DNA from: Massilia eurypsychrophila | GTDB lineage: Bacteria; Pseudomonadota; Gammaproteobacteria; Burkholderiales; Burkholderiaceae_D | Reading direction: 5' to 3' | DNA length: 64,000 bases | Assembly (NCBI RefSeq): GCF_002760655.1 | Contig: NZ_PDOC01000004.1 | Location: forward strand, 372,001-436,000 | Part shown: positions 59,307 through 64,000 of the stretch, piece after piece | Position numbering within the stretch: position 1 is the first letter of the stretch | Layout of the letters: each line of letters opens with the position of its first letter | The notes under the pieces: model-generated | The model's database searches: none | Told to the model about the DNA's origin: nothing | The model's input: the letters and a program-made list of their open reading frames with translations, nothing else | Made by a program: the position numbers and the translations under genes

Positions 59307-60419
59307 TCAGGTTTGCACCAGCTTGCGGTGCCGCGAAATACTCATCAGTATACCCGCCCCCAAACCGAGCGTGACGAAGGCGGTGCCGCCGTAGCTCATG
59401 AACGGCAGCGGCACGCCGACTATCGGCAAAATGCCGCTGACCATGCCCATGTTGACGAAGGCGTAAACGAAAAAATTCATCGTGAGGGCGCCGGCCAGCA
59501 GGCGCGCAAACAGCGTCGGCGCGTTGGCCGCGATCATCAGGCCGCGCCCGATCAGCAGCAGGTAGATCAGCAGCAGCCCCAGAATGCCGATCAGGCCGAA
59601 CTCCTCGGCGTAAATCGAGAAGATGAAGTCGGTCGTGTGCTCGGGCACGAACTCCAGGTGCGACTGGGTCCCCTTCAGCAGGCCCTTGCCCGAGATGCCG
59701 CCAGAGCCGATCGCGATGACCGACTGGATGATGTGGAAGCCCTTGCCCAGCGGGTCCTTGGTCGGATCGATCAGCGTCAGCACGCGGTCGCGCTGATAGT
59801 CGTGCATCAGCGACCAGGCCACCGGCAGCGCCGCCGCGCCGGCGATGAACAGGCCAAGCAGCGCCTTCCACGACAGCCCGGCCAGAAAGATCACGAACAG
59901 GCCGGCCGACAGCACCAGCAGCGACGTGCCCAGGTCAGGCTGCAGCTGGATCAGGCCGACCGGCACCGCCAGCAGAACCGAGGCGACGATGAACGAATGC
60001 CAGCGCACCATGCCGGCTTTCTGGTGGAAGTACCAGGCCAGCATCAACGGCATGGCGATCTTCATGATTTCGGACGGCTGAATGTCGACGCCGACGTACA
60101 GCCAGCGGCGCGCGCCCTTCTTGACGATCCCGAACAGGAACACCGCTACCAGCAGCGCCACGCCGACCGTGTAGATCGGCACCGCCAGGCGCATCAGCGT
60201 CTGCGGCGGCACCAGCGCGGCGGCCCACATAATGATGAAGGCGACCATCGTATTGCGGATCTGTCCTTCCAGCCGGCCCGGGTATTCGATGCCGGCCGAG
60301 TACATCGTGATCATGCTGGTGGCCAGCAGCAGGAACAGGATCATCGCCAGCGGCGCGTCAAATACCAGCAGGTGCGGCTTCATGCGTCGCCACAGGGAAC
60401 GTCGTTCGTTGATGCGCAT
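59307..60419 (-). CDS. rodA: Peptidoglycan glycosyltransferase RodA
   Basis: SEDS-family polymerase of the elongasome. The 370 residues have about ten membrane helices and the family motifs DLGTSLLVLSAGLFVIFLAG, the RRWLYVGVDIQPSEIMKIAM segment, AIGSGGISGKGLLKGTQSHL and LPFMSYGGTAFVTLGLGAGI. It is 3 bases after mrdA, its partner transpeptidase. Confidence 0.98.
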   Translation of the reverse strand: MRINERRSLWRRMKPHLLVFDAPLAMILFLLLATSMITMYSAGIEYPGRLEGQIRNTMVAFIIMWAAALVPPQTLMRLAVPIYTVGVALLVAVFLFGIVKKGARRWLYVGVDIQPSEIMKIAMPLMLAWYFHQKAGMVRWHSFIVASVLLAVPVGLIQLQPDLGTSLLVLSAGLFVIFLAGLSWKALLGLFIAGAAALPVAWSLMHDYQRDRVLTLIDPTKDPLGKGFHIIQSVIAIGSGGISGKGLLKGTQSHLEFVPEHTTDFIFSIYAEEFGLIGILGLLLIYLLLIGRGLMIAANAPTLFARLLAGALTMNFFVYAFVNMGMVSGILPIVGVPLPFMSYGGTAFVTLGLGAGILMSISRHRKLVQT

Positions 60420-60422
60420 GCG

Positions 60423-62384
60423 TCAGTCCTTCGCCGGCGGCTCGGCGCCCGGCTGGAATGGCGCCGGAACGGCCGGCACCTCTTCTACTTCGACTTCGAC
60501 CGGCACCGGCTTGGCGCCGTCCTTCGATGTCGGCCGCTTGCCCGTCAGGTAGTAGTCGAGCGCCTTGCGCGCGATTGGCGCAGCGTAAGCGGCGCCGAAG
60601 CCGGCGTTTTCGACGATCAGCGCCAAGGCGATCTTCGGCTTGTCGGCCGGCGCGAAGGCGACGTACAGGGAGTTGTCGCGCAGGCGCTCGCCCATCGCCT
60701 TGGCATTGTATTTTTCGCCGCGCTTGAGGCCCACCGTCTGCGACGTGCCGGTCTTGCCCCCGGCCTGGTAGGCGGCATTCGCGAACGCCAGCCGGCCGGT
60801 GCCCTCCTGCGTCACGCCGACCATGGCGCGCTTGATGAAGTCGACGTTCTCCTGCTTGAGCGGAATGCGGAAGCTCTCCTTGGCAACCGTCTTGGTGCGC
60901 TCGCGAGTGCGACCGTCTTCGACCGACTGCACCAGGTGCGGCCGCATCACCACGCCGTTGTTGGCCAGCGTCGACACCGCGTGCGCCAGCTGCAGGATGG
61001 TGTAGCTGTTGTAACCCTGGCCGATGGCGATGTTGACATTGTCGCCCTTCTGCCAGACCTGCGCCGCCTTGTTCTTCGAGAAGCGCTGGCGCTTCCAATC
61101 CTTCGACGGCAGCACGCCGGTCTTTTCGTGATCGAGGTCGATGCCGGTCAGGCGGCCGAAGCCGAACGGCTCCATGAAGTCATGGATATGGTCGATCCCC
61201 ATCTCGTTGCCGAGCTGGTAGTAGTAGGTGTTGCACGAGATGACGATCGACTTGTACATGTCGACCGTGCCGTGTCCACCGACCTTGTCGTCCATCCAGC
61301 GGTAGCTGCCAAGGCTGAACGAGCCGGCGTCGTGGATCGCCTGCGACGGCGTGCGAAAGCCCTTCTCCAGCGCCGCCAGCGCCATGAACGGCTTGAAGGT
61401 CGATCCCGGCGGATAGGTGCCCTGCAGCGGACGGTTCAGCATCGGCCGGTCGAGCGAGGTATTGAGTTCGTTCCAGCTTTGGCTGTCGATGCCGTCGACG
61501 AACAGGTTCGGATCGAACCCCGGGCGCGACACGTACGCCAGGATGTCGCCGGTCTCCGGCTCGATCGCCACCAGCGCGCCGCGGAAGTCGTCGAATGCCT
61601 GTTCCAGGATTTTCTGCAGCTCGATGTCGATCGACAGTACCAGGTTGCTGCCCGGCGTAGCTTCCGTGCGCGACAGCGTGCTGACGGCGCGTCCGCCGGC
61701 CGTCTTGATGACTTTCTCGTAGCCGGTCACGCCGTGCAGCAGCTTCTCGTAGCTCTTCTCGACGCCTTCCTTGCCGATGTGATCGGTGCCGCGGTAGTTG
61801 GTGGCGTCGGGCCCGTCCTCCAGCGCGCGCGCTTCGCCCTGATTGATGCGGCCGATGAAGCCGATCACGTGGGCCGCGGTTTCGCCCAGCGGGTACTGGC
61901 GGAACAGGCGCGCCTGCACGTCGACGCCGGGAAAGCGGAAGCGCTGCGCGGTGAAGCGCGCCACCTCGTCGTCGGTCAGGCGGGTGCGCAGCGGCACGCT
62001 CTCGAAGTTCCTCGACTCGGCCATCAGGGTGCGAAAGCGCTTGCGGTCCTTCGGCTCGATCACCACCAGCTTGGCCAGCTCGTCGATGACCGAGTCGAGC
62101 GAGTGGTGCAGCTTCGACGGCGTGATCTCCAGCGTGTAGGCGGAGAAGTTACGCGCCAGGACGACGCCGTTGCGGTCGAGGATCAGGCCGCGGTTCGGCA
62201 CGATCGGCACGATCGCCAGCCGGTTGTCCTCGGCCAGCGCGGCGTAGTCGTCGTGCTTGATCACCTGCAGCCAGACCACGCGCGCCACCAAGATGGCGAA
62301 GCACAAGAACACCAGCGTGAACAAGGCGGTGACGCGAACCCGGAACAGGTGGATCTCGCGGTCGTTATTCTGTAATTCAGTCAT
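60423..62384 (-). CDS. mrdA: Penicillin-binding protein 2 (cell elongation transpeptidase)
   Basis: Class B PBP that cross-links sidewall peptidoglycan with RodA. The 653 residues have one N-terminal membrane helix (VTALFTLVFLCFAILVARVV), a pedestal domain, and the transpeptidase domain with the catalytic Ser328 in PPGSTFKPF, the SxN-type ISCNTYYYQLG and the KTGTS box (GGKTGTSQTVGL). The Pro/Glu-rich tail is short. Start 62384 overlaps the mreD stop (ATGA). Confidence 0.98.
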   Translation of the reverse strand: MTELQNNDREIHLFRVRVTALFTLVFLCFAILVARVVWLQVIKHDDYAALAEDNRLAIVPIVPNRGLILDRNGVVLARNFSAYTLEITPSKLHHSLDSVIDELAKLVVIEPKDRKRFRTLMAESRNFESVPLRTRLTDDEVARFTAQRFRFPGVDVQARLFRQYPLGETAAHVIGFIGRINQGEARALEDGPDATNYRGTDHIGKEGVEKSYEKLLHGVTGYEKVIKTAGGRAVSTLSRTEATPGSNLVLSIDIELQKILEQAFDDFRGALVAIEPETGDILAYVSRPGFDPNLFVDGIDSQSWNELNTSLDRPMLNRPLQGTYPPGSTFKPFMALAALEKGFRTPSQAIHDAGSFSLGSYRWMDDKVGGHGTVDMYKSIVISCNTYYYQLGNEMGIDHIHDFMEPFGFGRLTGIDLDHEKTGVLPSKDWKRQRFSKNKAAQVWQKGDNVNIAIGQGYNSYTILQLAHAVSTLANNGVVMRPHLVQSVEDGRTRERTKTVAKESFRIPLKQENVDFIKRAMVGVTQEGTGRLAFANAAYQAGGKTGTSQTVGLKRGEKYNAKAMGERLRDNSLYVAFAPADKPKIALALIVENAGFGAAYAAPIARKALDYYLTGKRPTSKDGAKPVPVEVEVEEVPAVPAPFQPGAEPPAKD

Positions 62385-62896
62385 CAGATCGGGCGGGTGT
62401 GATCGCGGTCGACGGCGCGCCGCTGCGGCGCCAGCAGCATCCAGGTAATCACCGGCCACAGTGCGATGGCGACGACACTCTCGACGAAGATCAGCCAGCC
62501 CTGGAATTTTCCGGTGATGATGAAGCGCACCAGCACCTGCAGCAACTGCGTCAGCAGCAGCAGCGGGAACACGTGCAGCGCCTGCGTCATGGTCGGGAAC
62601 CACAGTATGCGCCGGTGGATCATGATCGCCAGGTAGGACAGCAAGGTATAGGCCAGCGCATTTTCGCCCAGCAGCGTCGAGTCATGCACGTCCATCATCA
62701 GGCCCATGAAAAAGGCCATGCCGATGCCGACCTTGCGCGGCTGGTGAATACCCCAGAACACCAGCACCAGCGCGACGAAATCGGGGGCGCCGATCAGATG
62801 GCCCCACGGCAGCAGGTTGAGCATGAACGCCGCCGTCAGGCTAAGCGCGATGAACAGCGGGCTGACGGGAAGCAGGATGTAATGCGGACGGTTCAT
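62384..62896 (-). CDS. mreD: Rod shape-determining protein MreD
   Basis: A 170-residue membrane protein of the elongasome with five to six helices (for example PLFIALSLTAAFMLNLLPWG and PDFVALVLVFWGIHQPRKVG, then GMAFFMGLMMDVHDSTLLGE). The last motif is the MreD signature. It overlaps mreC at its start and mrdA at its stop by four bases each, consistent with tightly coupled expression. Confidence 0.97.
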   Translation of the reverse strand: MNRPHYILLPVSPLFIALSLTAAFMLNLLPWGHLIGAPDFVALVLVFWGIHQPRKVGIGMAFFMGLMMDVHDSTLLGENALAYTLLSYLAIMIHRRILWFPTMTQALHVFPLLLLTQLLQVLVRFIITGKFQGWLIFVESVVAIALWPVITWMLLAPQRRAVDRDHTRPI

Positions 62897-63978
62897 TGTC
62901 CGGCTCCTTTATTGACAGGCGGCGGCAGCGCCCCAGGCGTTGCAGCCGTCGTGGCGGCGGGCGGCGTCGCTGCCTTCGGCGCTGGCACCGGCGCCGCTTT
63001 CGGCTGCGCGGCGGCGGGCGCCGTCGGCGCCTTCGGCTGGACCACGGCGCCCGCCAGCGGCGGCGCATTCGACGGTGGCATCTTCGTCAGGCTGGACTTC
63101 TTGCCGATGACCTTGACCGGCTCCGGCGCGGGGCGCGGCAGCAGGTCGGGCCGTGACATCAGGATCAACAGCTGGCGGTTGCGGTCGATGCCGGCCAGCG
63201 GCTGGCACACCACGCGGCCGAACGCGCCGGTTGCGCTGCTTTCGACCTGCATCACCTTCGCCACCGCCAGCCCTGGCGGGTAGACGCCGTCCATGCCGGA
63301 CGTGATCAGGACGTCGCCGACAACGATGTCCGCATTTGGCGCCATGAAGCGCAAATCGAGCAGGCCCGATTGACCGCGGCCGTAGGCGACGCTGCGCAGG
63401 CCGTTGCGCAGCACCTGCACCGGGATGGCCTGTTCCTTGTCGGTCAGCAGCGTCACTTCGGAGGTGAACGGGAATACGCGCGTGACCTGGCCGACCACGC
63501 CGGAGCTGTCGATGACCGGCAGGCCAAGCTGCACGCCCTGGCGGATGCCACGGTCGAGCACCACCTTGCGGGTCGACGGGTCGCGCGCGTCGTACAGGAT
63601 CTCGCTCATCATCGATCTGACCGGCAGGTGCTCGCGCGCGCCCATCAGGCGGCGCAGGTGGGCGTTCTCGGCGATCTGGTGCTGCGCTTCCTGCAGCGAC
63701 CTGGCGGCAGCGACCTGCTCACTCTTGAGGGTGTCGACTTCCTTTTGCAGGGTCGACACGGAGGAGAAGTAGTTGCCCATGCTGGCGAGCGCGTCGCGCG
63801 GCATCAGCGCGGCCATCTGCAGCGGGTACAGCACCGTGCCGGCGGCCTGGCGCACCGTCGCCAGCAGGCCTACCCGCGCATCCATCATCAGCAAGGCGAT
63901 CGAAATGAATGCGAAAAACGCCACCTTGACCCGGGCCGGGGCGCCTTGCTTGAAGAGTGGCGGAGGACTGTATTCCAT
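62893..63978 (-). CDS. mreC: Rod shape-determining protein MreC
   Basis: Periplasmic scaffold of the elongasome. The 361 residues have a cytoplasmic start (MEYSPPPLFKQGAPARVKVA), one membrane helix, a coiled coil (VSTLQKEVDTLKSEQVAAAR) and two beta-barrel domains (GLPVIDSSGVVGQVTRVFPF). The last 70 residues are an unusually long Ala/Pro-rich, probably disordered tail. ATG 63978 has GGAAG upstream; an in-frame TTG at 63987 is less likely. mreB is expected just beyond the window edge. Confidence 0.97.
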   Translation of the reverse strand: MEYSPPPLFKQGAPARVKVAFFAFISIALLMMDARVGLLATVRQAAGTVLYPLQMAALMPRDALASMGNYFSSVSTLQKEVDTLKSEQVAAARSLQEAQHQIAENAHLRRLMGAREHLPVRSMMSEILYDARDPSTRKVVLDRGIRQGVQLGLPVIDSSGVVGQVTRVFPFTSEVTLLTDKEQAIPVQVLRNGLRSVAYGRGQSGLLDLRFMAPNADIVVGDVLITSGMDGVYPPGLAVAKVMQVESSATGAFGRVVCQPLAGIDRNRQLLILMSRPDLLPRPAPEPVKVIGKKSSLTKMPPSNAPPLAGAVVQPKAPTAPAAAQPKAAPVPAPKAATPPAATTAATPGALPPPVNKGAGQ

Positions 63979-64000
63979 GACTTCCAATAAGACTGTGTCG

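Noticed and set aside
59313-62375. 1020-codon frame antisense to rodA and mrdA
   Set aside because: Shadow frame spanning two well-defined genes and their junction.
63979-63987. TTG start for mreC
   Set aside because: ATG 63978 has GGAAG at the right distance and matches the usual start.

Overview
The window is a contiguous stretch of a GC-rich betaproteobacterial chromosome, most likely from the Oxalobacteraceae (Massilia / Duganella / Janthinobacterium group). The evidence is the combination of gene orders ruvCAB, dusB-fis-purH, tyrS / M23 peptidase / anmK, topB-smg-dprA-LysM facing def-fmt, rsmB-DUF4390-ntrY-ntrX and mreCD-mrdA-rodA-rlpA, plus DUF3567 and KMSKS-type TyrRS proteins. It is almost entirely housekeeping. 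I saw no tRNA, rRNA, prophage, insertion sequence or CRISPR array.

Layout. 1-2831: 3' end of valS, a DUF2147 protein, a YaiI/YqxD nuclease-like protein and a small membrane protein. 2841-11642 (minus): ruvC-ruvA-ruvB, purH, fis, dusB, a histidine phosphatase, a PEBP-like protein, dtd and tyrS. 11771-14344 (plus): an M23 endopeptidase and anmK. 14378-17562 (minus): erpA, a bactofilin, argC, rpsI and rplM. 17837-21672 (plus): a secreted alpha/beta hydrolase, a NatAB-like ABC exporter and an OsmC protein. 21703-22852 (minus): coq7 and an unknown gene. 22965-28530 (plus): a solitary Rieske protein, an ABC ATPase, an ABC permease fused to an M1 aminopeptidase and an orphan addiction-module protein. 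28685-34341 (minus): topB, smg, dprA and a LysM protein. 34636-36158: def and fmt. 36488-36730: orphan brnA. 37003-40767: metH. 40795-51660 (minus): a YiaA protein, an ABC-2 exporter, an EAL/HDOD regulator, a class II amidotransferase, DUF3567, a miniature CobW-like protein, an NtrX-like regulator, NtrY, DUF4390 and rsmB. 51914-57973 (plus): argS, a SPOR protein, dsbA, an SDR, birA, coaX and a second SPOR protein. 58273-63978 (minus): rlpA, rodA, mrdA, mreD and mreC, the elongasome cluster, with mreB presumably just outside.

The feature least explained by these genes is a set of palindromic intergenic repeats. Three sequence families (A near ruvC/purH, argC/rpsI and the amidotransferase; B beside brnA; C between coaX/SPOR and rlpA) differ in arms and loops but share the core GGGGTCAG/CTGACCCC (GGGTCAGACCC in one copy). 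Family C is a striking array of three direct plus three inverted 31-bp units. They look like REP/BIME elements mobilised by a tyrosine transposase (RAYT), but no such gene is in the window. Other unusual points are a shrunken COG0523/CobW protein translationally coupled to an NtrX that has lost its AAA+ domain, two antitoxin-like genes without toxins, a Rieske gene without bc1 partners and a probable leaderless ruvC mRNA.
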